Positions 12,494 to 24,670 of a DNA stretch of 64,000 nt are shown one piece after another; the first letter of the stretch is position 1, and each line of letters opens with the position of its first letter. Source of the DNA: Setomelanomma holmii (Eukaryota; Ascomycota; Dothideomycetes; Pleosporales; Phaeosphaeriaceae); assembly GCA_010015745.1 (NCBI GenBank), contig ML978284.1:20364-84363 (forward strand), read 5' to 3'. Under the pieces are notes generated by a model, which saw nothing but the letters and a program-made list of their open reading frames with translations, made no database searches and was not told the DNA's origin. Both the position numbers and the translations under genes were made by a program.

Positions 12494-12917
12494 ATTAGGC
12501 GTCGTCAATCTCGTCCAAACGATCAAACAGTAAGCTGAAGGCAGTATCAAGAAGTCCCAGCCTGACCTTCGTCTCTTCTGGAAAGAAGTCGAAGGGTGGC
12601 AGTCGCGATCTTGTTCTCAATAGCTTCTTGGCGCGTCTTCGCTTGACCCCACCAACCAACCCCAGTTGCACTTCAGACGCTCATGCATCAGTCTCAGCCT
12701 CGCGCGAGCGTCAAGAGAATGGCAGCCTTCTGTATTGCTGCACACGCAGTCACGCCTATTGATCTCTCACTAATACCAGTATCTCTTACTAACCAACTTC
12801 CAGTGTAGATACAAAGCATATGCACATCGAGGCGCATTGGCACGCGAAGGCATCTGACCCCGGCTGCGAGCCACACAGGGCTTCGACCATAAAGCGCAAT
12901 GCGATAGCAAAGCAGCA
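12494..12917. other. Intergenic region
   Basis: This lies between two genes on the same strand. A short minus-strand open frame here has no family likeness. Nothing else is supported. Confidence 0.3.
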
Positions 12918-14368
12918 ATGCCGTGCAGACACAACGCTTCAGATAGCCTCCGTACCGAGCTAGCCCATATCTTAGGCTTCCCCGAGTATCCGGCGTCTAC
13001 AGCTGCCGAACCCTACCTGAACTACATCACGAATCGCTACGTGGGGAGAGGGACACTCGAAGACTACCTCCGGCTGGTCATTGACACCGTGCAACACCTT
13101 TCGGATGATGGCCAGAATACGAAGCGTCAAGGGAACAGCATTCAAGGACTACTAGACACTCTCGCGGGATCCACGAGCGACTACTTCTCTGATACCGATC
13201 CTGGTAGCCCAGCAAGACGAGGAGATGTCGAGGATACAATCATGTACATCATTGGCACGTGGACAGTGCTTCTTAGCTCGTTCATGCATCTACCCGTGGT
13301 TGGCGGAGTTCGCAAGATCGTGCTGGCATACAACCTGCGGATGCAAGAGAATTTCGAGGCCAAATGCCAACCTTACGAAGGCTCTATTTCGACTTTGGTG
13401 AGAGGAAGTGGCCTGCTACCGACCGCGGGTCAATGTGATCTGCAGGAAAGTCAAAATGACAGTGCAAGGATGAAAGCTGTCATGCAACTACTAAGTCTGG
13501 CCAAATGGTCACAGAATATCCCCGGCGGGTACACGCTGCGAACACGTAGTTCATCCATCTCAATCAGTAAGGCCGATCGCGAAGAGCGCTACCAATCCCG
13601 CATGTCCACACAGCTCCTTGATGATTTGGACTCTCTGGAGTCACTTCATGTTGCTGCAACCCGACTGAATGCGTACACCCTGAGCGTTTTCGGGGCGGTA
13701 GACATTGCGTGGACGCACAACATCTCCCGACATATACTTCTATCCAAGCGTAACGGCCGACATGTCCTCGAGCTGTTTGCACTTCCATGTGCACTTGATG
13801 CCTCCACGCTGGCCTCGGACGCGATCGGCATAAACCCAGAGTATGCGCAGGAGATCAGGGAATCATACAGCGTTCTCTTTAATGCCTGGTCTGATATACC
13901 ACGCCATGCCAAGATTTGGAAGATGTTTGGCATCCAGCGCTTTTGCTGGTGCTGGTCATGCGCCGCAGCAAAGTACCGGTCTCAAGCGATCTCCGTCCTC
14001 CAGAGATCAAGTGGAAAGAGAACAAGGAGTGCGAAAGGAACTCCAAGAGCTCCTACAAGCGAGTTCGATCCGCTTCTTGTTGACTTGATGCAGAACGAGC
14101 CGTCGGAATGGACACCAGAGCTCTTTCCTTGCCTCTGGTCACGCATCATGGCACTCGAAGAACACGTTCAAGCTGCAAAGCCATGGAACGTATGGATCCT
14201 GTTTCGTGATAGAAGGGATACGCTACAGTTCTGGACCTTCTTGTGAGTGTTGCAATTTTCTTTGACTGGTGCACGCTAACAGGAACCAGGTTTGCAACTG
14301 TCGTAGTGATGTTGACGATCGTGCAAGTCATTCTTGGTGTCGTGCAAGTCGTCGGGTCATTTGAGTGA
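12918..14368 (+). CDS. Fungal-specific protein with C-terminal membrane anchor
   Basis: Exon 1 (12918-14242) and exon 2 (14290-14368) are joined over a 47-nt intron and give 467 aa; without splicing the frame ends at a TGA inside the donor region. The N-terminal half is predicted soluble and helical, with the segment DVEDTIMYIIGTWTVLLSSF at about residues 105-125. The final 26 residues are strongly hydrophobic (FATVVVMLTIVQVILGVVQV) and are preceded by FRDRRDT, a pattern of a tail-anchored or single-pass protein. I recognise this as a recurrent uncharacterised family of filamentous ascomycetes, often found in accessory regions, but no biochemical role is known to me. It sits between the chimeric protease-like gene and the CorA-like gene in the same orientation. 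Confidence 0.75.
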
Positions 14369-14818
14369 CCATCTCGTCTCGTCATTGTTTCGTAGATGCC
14401 ACGAGATGGACAATTGAAGCGGCTGACTGGATCTAATTCGTCTCTTTGCAGATGTCGTGGTTGAGATCCTCTTCCTCTAGTTTCAAGTGTCTTGACAGCC
14501 TCATCACGCACAGTGCTACACTTTTCGGAGCCAACATATTGATAGCGGATTGTTGCCGATAACAACACAGGCTGCATAGACTTGACGCGCGCTCGCTTAT
14601 GTCGCGATACCACTGGCTGCAGCGAACACCGCATCAGCCGACCTCGCAGCACACGGGGTTCTTCAGCCTTGCACCGCCCACCAGCTAGGCAGCACCTGGA
14701 CAAATCCATAGCTACCCGCACCTACTTGAACATATTTCATTAGAGGACGAAGGAGTCGATAACGTGGACTGCTCAGCTTTGTCTGGATGCCGGTCGATTG
14801 GCAACGACCCCAACTGAG
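14369..14818. other. Intergenic region
   Basis: A 191-codon minus-strand frame overlaps this region and the end of the preceding gene, but its Arg/Cys/Thr-rich composition looks non-coding. The promoter of the CorA-like gene should lie here. Confidence 0.3.
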
Positions 14819-16515
14819 ATGCGCCCATCACGGAACGCCAATGAGTATCGCGATGCCATTTTGAGTTACGGAGAGCGATCGTACACGAAGACTATGTTTC
14901 ATGGGTTCATTTACCGTTTCCTCGTAGAACTTCTGAAGAATGACGAGACAGAACTGGAAAAGAAGTGTCTTGACCTGAATGAGTACACCTTGGCCCACTT
15001 GTCCACTTTTCGGATTGGACCAGAATCTGGCCGCCACCGAGCCTCAGCGTATACGTACTCCCAGCTGTCCAACTTGTTGAATGATACATCAACTTACGAA
15101 GGTGTCGGCCATGTGCTGTTCCTTGGTGGTCACATGCCTGGATCGTGGATTGCAAGCGTGGGGGCAAAGTTCGGTATCGCTCTCGAGTACTTCCGCCGAC
15201 ACATTCACCTATGGCGATCACCCCAAGGCGCTGTTCTGTACGCTGTCCCTCAATTGCCGTCAGTAGAGTCGCGTGCTGGGGTAGCCCTTCGGATCAACAC
15301 TTGCGGCGACTCCGTGCGCTCTTTCGGTGGTATAACGTTGGCATCAAGGCGCAATGTCTTGCCTGAGAAGTTCGTGCAGAATCCCTCGATCTTGAATCCG
15401 GCTCCTGGCAGCACGTACATCCGCGGCCACGCAATACTAGACGACTCGCAGTTTCTCATTGAGCAAGACATCTCGATTACTGTAGAGTCAGATGGAGATG
15501 GCTGGACAGGTAGCTTGAGCCTGTGCATATAGAGTTTTCATGCTGACACCTCTCCCTAGCAATTCTATGGTCAGACGTGGGTAGCCGAGACCTGTTACAG
15601 AGTCAAGATCTCTTCTCCTTCCTCAATCACCTCGAGGCCTGTTTAAAGACTGGACTCCGCTGGATTCGCATGACACCAACGGCCTTTCTCGGTTTCGACG
15701 CAGAACTCAAACACCCGCTGCCAACCGAAGCACATGGCCGCGTACCCTCGAATGCGCTCGATGACGGCTGTCTGGTGCTACCGGCCAGTCATCTCCCTCA
15801 CGAATTCCACCTCATCCTCGACTACGAAGTCGCCGCCCTCGACCCACTCTACGCTCTCCATCCAGTCTTCAAGTTTGCCGCACATACCTTCAAAACATTC
15901 CTAGGCGACGTCATGCGCCGCTACGAAATCATCAGCTCGACCCTCTGGGACCAGAAGCTCTCAGAAGACCACATGCAGCAACTCATTCTCAGCAAACATC
16001 TCCTAGACGACAATGCATGTCGCCACGAACAGGTCCTGCGCTTCCTTCGCACTCCAAGGCTTGTGAAGTGGGGCGAGAAACTCAATCCTGGGCACAAGGA
16101 AATCGCAGACGAAGCCAAGCGCGATGTCGAAAATGACTATGAATATCTCCTGCGTAGATGCAGGGAGTACTCAGAGCACCATCAGACGGCGATTAATATC
16201 CTCGTCAACGCAACGGCGCTCGCGGAGTCAAAGAAGCAAATCAGTCTCGCTACACAGGTGACGAAACTCACTGTACTGGCTACGATTTTCTTGCCGCTGT
16301 CGTTTTGTACCAGTATTTTTGGCATGAACTTTATTGAGTTGAATAACTTGAGCATCTGGGTGTGGGCGCTGGTTACTGTATGTATTGGTATAGTGACACT
16401 TGTGGTGTATATGTGGGATGAAAGAGAATCCATGTTCGAGCGTTTGGGTCGGATCTTGGAAAGATGGTTTGGAAGAAAGGAGAGAATTCGACCTGAGCAG
16501 GTGATGATGGCTTGA
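14819..16515 (+). CDS. CorA-like membrane protein with a fungal N-terminal domain
   Basis: Exons 14819-15509 and 15560-16515 (50-nt intron) give 548 aa. The ATG at 14819 is the first in frame after an upstream TAG, so an additional 5' exon is not excluded. The C-terminal part has the CorA plan: a long helical region (about residues 330-460), a first membrane helix (VLATIFLPLSFCTSIF) running into Gly-Met-Asn at residues 485-487, then a second helix (WVWALVTVCIGIVTLVVYMW). The GMN motif is the selectivity signature of CorA/Mrs2/ZntB channels, which pass Mg2+ or other divalent cations as pentamers. The first 300 residues match no transporter domain I know and look like the sensor-type N-termini of fungal CorA-like proteins. 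The short basic tail would be cytosolic. Confidence 0.85.
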
Positions 16516-16805
16516 GGCGTGCATTTGAGTACGAGTATTATTATCATTATCTCTTCTCTTCATCTATGCTATGCATCCTCGGTCCAGCAATCCAGTCTAC
16601 CAAACAATGCAGTCCGTATCGGACAAATAACCCCAAGAACCATGTATGCAAAAAGTGTACGTGAAGCCATCCCATCCCATCTTCCATCTCGTCGTGCCTG
16701 AATAGTAGGCCACCAGATATCATGCGCCAGGACGCCCATGCCGGCTGTTGTTGTACAAGGGATAGCAATACTCCTCGACTCCCTCCGGATACCCAAGAGA
16801 CGCGC

Positions 16806-17718
16806 TCAAAGCATCCATGCAGCGCCAACCATCAGGACAAACATGCCCAACATGGATGTTCGAGTCGTGTCTGCTGCTCCACCGGCTGGCGGCGCCGCGG
16901 CAACGCCCGTGGCTGAAGTCGAAGTCGAGGCCGCACTGCCTGTACGCGAACCGGTGGCTGAAGCGGAACCAGACACCGCCCCTGAAGTCCTTGTTACGTT
17001 GCTGCTCGAGAACGATGCTGATGGACCGACAGCGCTGGCTGAAACGGTGCTGACTGCTCCAGTAACTGTGGCCAAACTACTCTGCACGCTCGCGAGTCCC
17101 CCACTCACACTTGCACTCGCACTCACACCCGCCGAACTGCTCGGCGTCGGCTTCGCAGGAAAAGTGACCTGAATCCTAATCTCCTCGCACTGATCTCCAA
17201 TCCACTCATCGTACAGATTGTAAAAGCCGCCGCTGCTGCACTGCCACCAGCGCGTGGTGCCGCCGATAGCCAGGGAGCCGTTGGTGCAGATGCTGAAGCC
17301 ACCCGTGTAGATGGCACCGGCTTGTGGGGGCCCGTCGAATTGAAATTGGTGGTTGGCGACGACGGAGCCGGTGCGTGAGTCGCGGTCCTTGAGGACGCCA
17401 GCTCTGAGGGTGCATACTAGGGCGGCGTCTGCGGCCTATGAAGGGAGGGTTAGTCGTGATGGGGGGATGGAGGTCCAATGAGCAGGGAGAAGGGCTGGGG
17501 ATGGGATAGCTGAGGAGACGTACGGTTTGTGCACTTTCGCGCTTCGACTTGCTCGAGTGTCCGAATTTCAGCGTCCCTATCGTGAAGTTTCCGCTGGCAT
17601 TGAGTTCGCAGCCCGATGGCGGCGGCGAAGACGGTGCGATGCCATCTTCAACAGCCTGTGCCGAGACAGTCGTGGTGGCCGCGAGCACGAGGGGAGCGAC
17701 GAAGCTTGTGACGCGCAT
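16806..17718 (-). CDS. Secreted PIR-module, Ser/Thr-rich GPI-anchored cell-wall protein
   Basis: Exon 1 is 17524-17718 and exon 2 is 16806-17435, with an 88-nt intron, encoding 274 aa. A signal peptide ends near residue 20. Residues 37-150 carry the cysteine pattern and the segment GAIYTGGFSICTNGSLAIGG that I link to the C-terminal four-cysteine module of PIR cell-wall proteins (here five Cys). A Ser/Thr/Ala-rich stalk follows, suited to O-glycosylation, and the C-terminus (SMLGMFVLMVGAAWML) reads as a GPI-anchor signal. Classical PIR repeats and a Kex2 site are not evident, so this is a GPI variant rather than an alkali-labile PIR protein. Role inferred: cell-wall structure. Confidence in secretion is high, in subfamily moderate. 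Confidence 0.8.
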
Positions 17719-18540
17719 CGTGAGGAACGATTCGTATTCGGCCCCAGAAACTCGTAGTAAGTATCAAATGATCCTAGGATATGCTGTTCCAAAAAGAAGC
17801 CTCGTAAAAATTAACTACTAGACTTTGAAACTGCGCAGCCGTCGTCGCAAAGAAATGCAGATGGAAACAAGAACAAGACAGACGTGCGAGGTTGGGGTTG
17901 CGCGTCCTCAGATTGTTGGTGCAACCAAGCGCGCCCGCCATGCCGCGCAAGAAAGGAAAGCGCCAACGGCTGGCCGCTGCCAAAAAATCAAGGCCGTACC
18001 TGCAGATCGAGCGCCGCATTAGGAAAGGCCACCGCTAGCCACCCATCTTTTGGCAGCCGTGCCCCTGCTTTAAATGAGCGTTGATATCATTGCTACAGGG
18101 GTTTATCTGCGCAATCTAGATCGCATGCACGGAATAGGGATGCCACATGTGTTTTGAGAAACTTGAACGACTGGTGTTTTGTTGTTTGACTTTGGCATGT
18201 TGAGGGCTGGCGCAATGTTTCGACGTTTCATTGCAAGCCACTTTTGAGTCGGCCGTCGGAGCCGTCGTGCAGGTACCCGCCACTTGTGACCCGCTAGATG
18301 CCGCATTGCGCGTAGCCTTGGCACACGAATGCGTGCGACCTGGATCGAGATTGAGGGTGACCACGAGATCGCCATGTGTATCAAGGGCGGGTTTGTGGTA
18401 TTATTTGGTCATTTTTGCGCAATGAGCTTTATACAAGACTCGCGTATCCCCCAGATGTGCCTCCCGCTGGTCCAAATGTGATACCACCGGCCAAACCGGT
18501 CTTGACAGCCATGTCATTGAAATGTCGCTCCATCTGTATC
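17719..18540. other. Intergenic region upstream of PIR-like gene
   Basis: This holds the promoter of the PIR-like gene and the 3' flank of the Q-rich gene, both on the minus strand. An A/T-richer stretch lies at 17750-17830. No further gene is supported. Confidence 0.3.
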
Positions 18541-20613
18541 TTATGCATCTTGCAGCGAGCCAGGCTGTATCGAATTCGTCGCGTGCGAAGTGCCTGGCGC
18601 CACCACAGCAGAGACATTCGGAGCAAGGAGCATAGCCGTCTGCGTTTCTTTGCATACCCTTCTGATAGCAGTAGTCTGTATGTCCGCCGCACGTGTCTGC
18701 AGCGCAAGAATATCCCCTCGATCGCGCTTATTCAGATCCGGTTGATTCAGTACCCCAGGCTTGTATGCATCTGCACACAAGGCCTGAAGTAATTTGCCAA
18801 TGTCGTTTGGTTCATGCATCGTTTCGAGGAAGAAGAATTTGTACCATCCTGCGCGATTTAGTGCGGGCATATATGTTGCGTATGTTGATGTGGGCATGGG
18901 TGGTACGGAAATGACTTTCAGATCTTGCGCATGAGTATGCTGGCTGAAGTTCCAGATGGGTGCGAGCGCGGGCTGGACGGGGACCATGATGTGTGGTATG
19001 CCTTCCAGACTCCACATTCTGGCGAGTGCAGCGTAGCCGTTGTAGGAGAATAGCTCTGGAACATGGTGAGCGGGGCCACTGTCACACATGATATTTGTGC
19101 ACTTACGCCGAGCGTCTTCGGTCAGCTCGATCCAACTCCCAAGAATTTTCGGTCCTTCCAGCAAACTAGAGTTCTTGGGCTCAAACTTCCTATCCAGAGC
19201 GTCAAACAGCAAGTCCGCCAAGATGTAAAATTCGCGTGTTGGTTGCTCGGTCACTGGGTCTGCGAATCTCCAAGGGTCTGCTAGAGGCAGACTGCTTGTG
19301 CTAACAGCCCGTCCCGGGACCGAGAATCTGTTGGCAGGCGAGCCTGACTGTCCACTTTGGGGCTGGTATGCTTGATACTGCAAAGTCTGTGCCGTCGCAT
19401 CAGCTCCCTGCTGCTTGGCATCACCGAGATTCAGGTTGCCCACATCAGCCGGCAGTTCCGCAATGAACTCGGGTGGAGAAGAAGACGGAGCAGAAGGCAG
19501 AGCAGCATGCTGCGGTGCGGGGGTTGGGGGCTGCGTGTGCTGCGGAGTCGCATTCGTCGGTGCTTGTGGTTGTGTGTACATTTGCTGCGGAGGTGGTGGG
19601 CTCACTGAACCATGAGGGATAGGTGAATGACCTTGTGGGCTTACCGGGCACATGGGATGCCATTGTTGCTGCTGGTCATGCTGAACTGGCGGAAAAGGTA
19701 TAGACTGGTACGGCTGAGGCGCTCCGGGAGGCTGTTGCTCCGAGCTAGGGGATGCGGTCCATTGTGGTTGAGTCACTGGCTTGCTCGGAGGTATTATTGG
19801 AGAAACATCAGCATGAGGTGCTTGGTGCTGCTGTTGATATCCCTGGTTCTGCATGCTCGGTACAACGCCAGTCTGCTGCTGTCCAATATATTGACTCTGT
19901 GGCCGCTGGTCCTGCTGGAAGTGACCTTGCGGCTGCCCTTGTTGCTGACCTGTGAATTGCCCTGGTTGTGGACCCTGTTGGTACTGCCCTTGTGGTTGCC
20001 CTTGTGGTTGCCCTTGTTGACCGTATTGTCCCTGTTGCTCCACGCCCATGTTTACACCTTGATTATATGGCATTGATGGTGCCTGTGATTTCGGCGGTGG
20101 AGCATTCTGCGACGGGAAGTAGTTGCTCTGCCCAGAATGCTGTGACGCTGGTGTGGCATAGTTCGACGTTTGGTGATATGGCGACTGCTGCGGAGGAGTA
20201 AAAGCGTTCGGCGCTTGCGAAGGCAGCTGCCATGGTCGCTGCTGTGGTTGAGGGCTGTAGTTCTGAGCTTGCTGCTGGAAGACTGGAGGCTGATTCTGCT
20301 CTTGGTAGTTCTGGTAGCTCTGGAGGTGTTGAGACTGACCTGCCGGAGGCTTGCCTCCTAGCTTCGAGCTTATTGTCTTGCTTAACTTGTTCAACATTGG
20401 CTTCCCTGTAGTTACCGCCTGGTCGAACATCTGTCCAAAAGCGCCTCCAGGCTTATGCCCATGGCCGAAGCCCGGCTGCTGCCCAGTATTGTTCAGCACG
20501 CCAGGCGTGTATCCTTGCGGCTGTTGCTGTGCGTTATAGCCCTGCTCTGGAGTTCCTTGGGTGGGCGCACTATAGGCTCCTGGAGGAGGAGGAACCGATC
20601 CGTAGTTCGACAT
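18541..20613 (-). CDS. Gln/Pro-rich protein with conserved C-terminal domain, function unknown
   Basis: The frame is open throughout, but bases 19056-19106 form a 51-nt GTAAGT...CAG unit that divides by three and lacks a stop. Splicing it gives exons 19107-20613 and 18541-19055 and 673 aa (690 if retained). The spliced junction reads through smoothly into LFSYNGYAALARMW. Residues 1-440 are low complexity, dominated by Gln, Pro and Gly, with a short conserved helix near residues 55-90 (GAFGQMFDQA, LSKTISSKLGG). The C-terminal 230 residues (PWRFADPVTEQPTREFYILA onward) form an ordered domain conserved in fungi but without a name I can give. Low-complexity Q-rich regions often drive condensates or scaffolding; that is inference only. 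Confidence 0.8.
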   Translation of the reverse strand: MSNYGSVPPPPGAYSAPTQGTPEQGYNAQQQPQGYTPGVLNNTGQQPGFGHGHKPGGAFGQMFDQAVTTGKPMLNKLSKTISSKLGGKPPAGQSQHLQSYQNYQEQNQPPVFQQQAQNYSPQPQQRPWQLPSQAPNAFTPPQQSPYHQTSNYATPASQHSGQSNYFPSQNAPPPKSQAPSMPYNQGVNMGVEQQGQYGQQGQPQGQPQGQYQQGPQPGQFTGQQQGQPQGHFQQDQRPQSQYIGQQQTGVVPSMQNQGYQQQHQAPHADVSPIIPPSKPVTQPQWTASPSSEQQPPGAPQPYQSIPFPPVQHDQQQQWHPMCPVSPQGHSPIPHGSVSPPPPQQMYTQPQAPTNATPQHTQPPTPAPQHAALPSAPSSSPPEFIAELPADVGNLNLGDAKQQGADATAQTLQYQAYQPQSGQSGSPANRFSVPGRAVSTSSLPLADPWRFADPVTEQPTREFYILADLLFDALDRKFEPKNSSLLEGPKILGSWIELTEDARRKCTNIMCDSGPAHHVPELFSYNGYAALARMWSLEGIPHIMVPVQPALAPIWNFSQHTHAQDLKVISVPPMPTSTYATYMPALNRAGWYKFFFLETMHEPNDIGKLLQALCADAYKPGVLNQPDLNKRDRGDILALQTRAADIQTTAIRRVCKETQTAMLLAPNVSAVVAPGTSHATNSIQPGSLQDA

Positions 20614-23600
20614 CTTGTCGGACTTTGGCTTTCAGGTTGCCGGTCTTTGGTGTGGCCTACATGAAGTCGTCGAACCCCGCCAGATCCGATACGAGGCCTG
20701 AACGAGGCTGGAAAGCCTCAGCCGCATATGCTTGGCATGGTAGCTTCGAGTCTATATTAGCGTCCATGGTATCTACTTTAGTTGGCAGATCAAGATTTTG
20801 TATCAAAAACTGGCTTGCATCTTTCGCGTGTGTTGTGGTGACATAGGTCAGCATAGAGATGCCCAGCAGATGTTGGCGGAACACACGGCAAGCATGTTGA
20901 TTGAGGATGCTGTGGCGCTGCCAAGGAGCGTGGCTGCCCATGCCCCACCGCCTCGAGCATTTACACATCTTTACCGCCTCCCACCATTCTCAGAGAACCA
21001 ACCAAATCTACTACCGGATGTAAGGGACTACAGTCGAGCAGGATTTGATTTGCGACTGAGGATTGAAGTTCCATCACGCTGTCATCTCCTTGCCCTCTTC
21101 GTTCCTTTCTGCAGGTCATACCAAAGTCAAAGGCAAGGAGGCACATGTCTCTTTCCTTTCGGAATTCCAATATCGAATTTTCATGTCTACCACAGCTCGT
21201 CAGAAGTAAGTGTAAGGTTGACCACGACGTGTCGCGCAGGAGCAATAGCCCTTGCAAAGGCTTCCGAACATGTATGCCACAAGACGCATTTGCGTGCATA
21301 CATGAAGGCGTCTTCAGTCCGGGGCATAAATCTAGATCGAATCAGTCTTCAATCTTTTCTATCTTCGTAATCGTCTCTCGCAGAAGCACGTCTATCTTCA
21401 GCAATTCGCCTCTTCATCACCAGGTTGAGAATTGAAAAACAAAGTTGCTCAGGTTTCGACTTGCGCTCGTTCGGTATTACCACCACGCGCAATAGGCTAC
21501 TGTTCACCATCAACGTCTTCACCTGGGCTAGAAAAGGTCACATGATACCATCATGAAATCTGCCGCCTGTTCGAGAATTCAACTCATTCTTTCCCAAGAG
21601 GAAAATATTTCGGAGAACTATGTCATGCCAGGAACTATACATCGATATGAATCGTGGCTTTCTTCCATGCCGTACTCTACTCTCGTCTGCAGGCTACCCT
21701 ACATGGAATCGTCCTCATCGGACTTGGCAAGATATCTTGGACGGCTCCTGGAAATACGGTATTCATCCATATCAACTTCTCCCAAGACCTTTCCTCCGTG
21801 AGGTACTTACATCAAAGCTTGAAAGAGCAGCATACGATGGCCTAGGCAAGGTCCTGCGTTGCACATCTCAATAAGCTGTCCTATCCTCCTGAAGTGCCTC
21901 ACTGCTGCAACATGTTTTCTGCAGTAGCACCAAGTACCATGGAGATTCCGGGATCCTCGATATTGTACTAGGGCTTTTCTTATAGTGCATTACTGTATGA
22001 AATGCCTCTCTTGTTGCGCGAGGCGTCGTAGTGGCTGCGGCAGATGACGCAAAGCGGATGCACGATTATTTGCCGTATATACAAGTCTTCTGGGTGGCAA
22101 TTTCGAGTTCTCGGCGTGCAAGATCGTGTCCACCCTCTCTGCTTACTCGTCATATCTTAATCGATAGCGCTGATAAGTCACCACAATGTTAATATTTAAG
22201 CTCTAACATTCTCCACAGGACGCGAATCATTCTTTCGCGGCAGCACGAAGACCAGAAAGGTCATTGATGATGAGTATTGGTCTTGTCCGAGTCTACCGCG
22301 TTAAATGCATATTGGAACTCTCTGATCTTTATGCGACTAATCGCTAGCGGCGACCCTCCTACAATGATCAACGTCATGTCGTAAGGCAGGGCATATATGA
22401 CGCTGGAGTCGTCGAAACAATTCTCCGTATTCGAAAACATTGGACAGACTCTGCCGAAGGCTAATATGCGTTGCAAGGTGGTGGTCGGACTCTCATACCA
22501 TGTCAAATATCGGATACTAGTGTCTAGTCTGAGGGTATAAAGCTCTTATATACGCGCAATTACTTCTTTATTTCACATTCGAGCGGTTTCCTGTGACTCT
22601 GAAAAGCAATGGCAACACCCGGATGTCCTGTTCGGGCTGTCTTATGCTAAAAAGAATGCCGCCAATTACCCATGTCTCGCGGCTCACCATTGGGAACTTG
22701 CTCGATACATCCGACCCCTTCCAAACTCGATACTTTGTGCACTCCTTCGACACCAGTGTTTCGAAAATAATAGCCTCCCTGACTTGTCATTGGTGCAGTT
22801 GCCGAGAAGATCAAAAATACTGCGAACATGTTGTGCCGGAGAGCCGACCGAACAAACTTCTTCTGTCGTTTTGGGTCATTATCTCAGTGAAGTTAACCAG
22901 GCCAGTCTAATGGCTAGAATATCAGGTCAAACACCTATGGGCTGCTCCTCCGAGCGCACTAACATGGACCACAGGGAAGATAATGGTACGTTTGCGCGAA
23001 TGCGAATAAAAATGCGACAGCGCACTCATGAGCTACGGTGCGTCGCGGTCTGCAATTACCATAATAACATAAGAGAGCTACAACATGTCGCTGTGGGAAA
23101 CCTGCGAGCTCAAATGCGCTCTACTCGTCAAGCTTTGCTCAACATCTTCTTTCAGAAGCCATCCTCCAAATTCTGATGACACGGGCTAATGTCTTGAGCA
23201 TCCAAAAACGATTCAAGTATTACCGTATGCTCTTGCTCTTAGTTGCCTTCCTGAAAATCACGCTGGCTGCAAACAATGTCCCGTGTACGCTCTGAGCAAC
23301 TAGTCCACCACTTCCATTACCTCGACGTCGAAGTTATTACTGGCGAGCAAAATTTGGTCACTTGTCGCGGTCAAGTATATGATGCTTGTCTGCGCCTCTT
23401 CGTCAGCTGCTCATCACCTCTTCGGACCTTCCTCCGAAAACAAGTGATCTTGAACTGTATGTCTGGCTCTCGAGTCAGACGTTCAAACTTTGCACAAGCC
23501 GGGGTTGTCCTTCGTTCAGGCTTGTTCCCTGAACTCAACACACCGTGTCCGAAAGGTTTGAAATCACATGTAAATATCCCGAGCAAGCACCTAGCGTGGC

Positions 23601-24670
23601 GAATAAGTATCCTCGTTGTGTAAAGCAAGTACCAGCCGTGATACGAGACAGTTGTTGCGTCTTGGTCACGAGACACGAGAATATAAGATGACTCTCCAGG
23701 TGAAGTCGACACCCAGACTTCGATCCAATGACGTTTTAAGACAGTGGGCGGTCACATCAATGTTCTTCCGGAAAATGCCACAGCAAACGGAAGGACATAA
23801 TGTTGGCGGCATCAAGGTGATGATGTTTCAGAGCTCAAGACAAACTCCGAAGTATCGCCTGTACGCGACCATTGCCTTCCTCTCACTCCTCACAAACTAT
23901 TCGTCCGGTGAGGCTGTATAAATGCTCCCAGCGCTTCCAGCTTCTTGCTTTCCTACCTACAGTGTTTTGCACCAGAGAGGTTCACCGGAAAACCGTCGAC
24001 ACAAGAGTACGTGTTCGGAGTGCAGCCAAAAACTCTCTTCGAATTATCCCCGACATGGGCGGCAGCGTGAAATCGACAGGACATTTCATAATCACATTAC
24101 TGGGGCCAAGTCATCGGAAAGCGCTGATCTACAAAACCACGATCTTGCTGGTTTTCGGTTCGCTGATCGAGACAATCGAGCCATCCACCAACGCGATATT
24201 CTTCTGGCATCCTTGAGATTTGACGACGCTTGCGGCATGGAGTGGTGAATCTATGCAGGCACTTTAGTACAAAGATAATATCAGGGTCCCTGTGGATGTC
24301 CCTGCCCGAAGTCCGTTCTCCCAATGGTGTGTTTTGTGTTGGATCGCCCTGACCCTGATAGTATGCAGCTATAGTGCTGCATACGAAGCATTTAGGCTGG
24401 GGATGATATTCGAGTTGCTTGAACGATTCGCTCGGGTATACGAGTCGTTCCTAAATCGCTGCCTGTTCAACCTCACAAGGCTGTGACTCATTTGAGTCTC
24501 CGAAGAGAGGATGTCCTGTCGCATATTCGGATCTCAATAAAGTCACACCCAACAAGACTATGTGCGGACTTGCTGGTCGAGCTTCCAGGCTAGAAGATTT
24601 TCTATCCCGGCACCAAAATTCGGACAACAGTATGATCATGGTGTTCTGAACTTGCCTGGCGTCTGTTCTG
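20614..24670. other. 4-kb gene-poor region
   Basis: No frame longer than about 190 codons occurs here, and none shows a domain, signal peptide or consistent splice chain. Small plus-strand frames at 21553-21874 and 22593-22910 and a minus-strand frame at 22261-22506 are unrecognised. No tandem repeat, transposase or tRNA was found by eye. It may hold a long non-coding transcript, an old decayed insertion or a fast-evolving orphan gene. Confidence 0.4.

Noticed and set aside
14146..14721. Minus-strand 191-codon frame
   Set aside because: Composition is Arg/Thr/Cys-heavy without domains, and it overlaps the 3' end of a supported gene.
19627..20076. Plus-strand Leu/Arg-rich frame opposite the Q-rich gene
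   Set aside because: Antisense of CAG/CAA-rich codons gives Leu-rich frames by composition alone.
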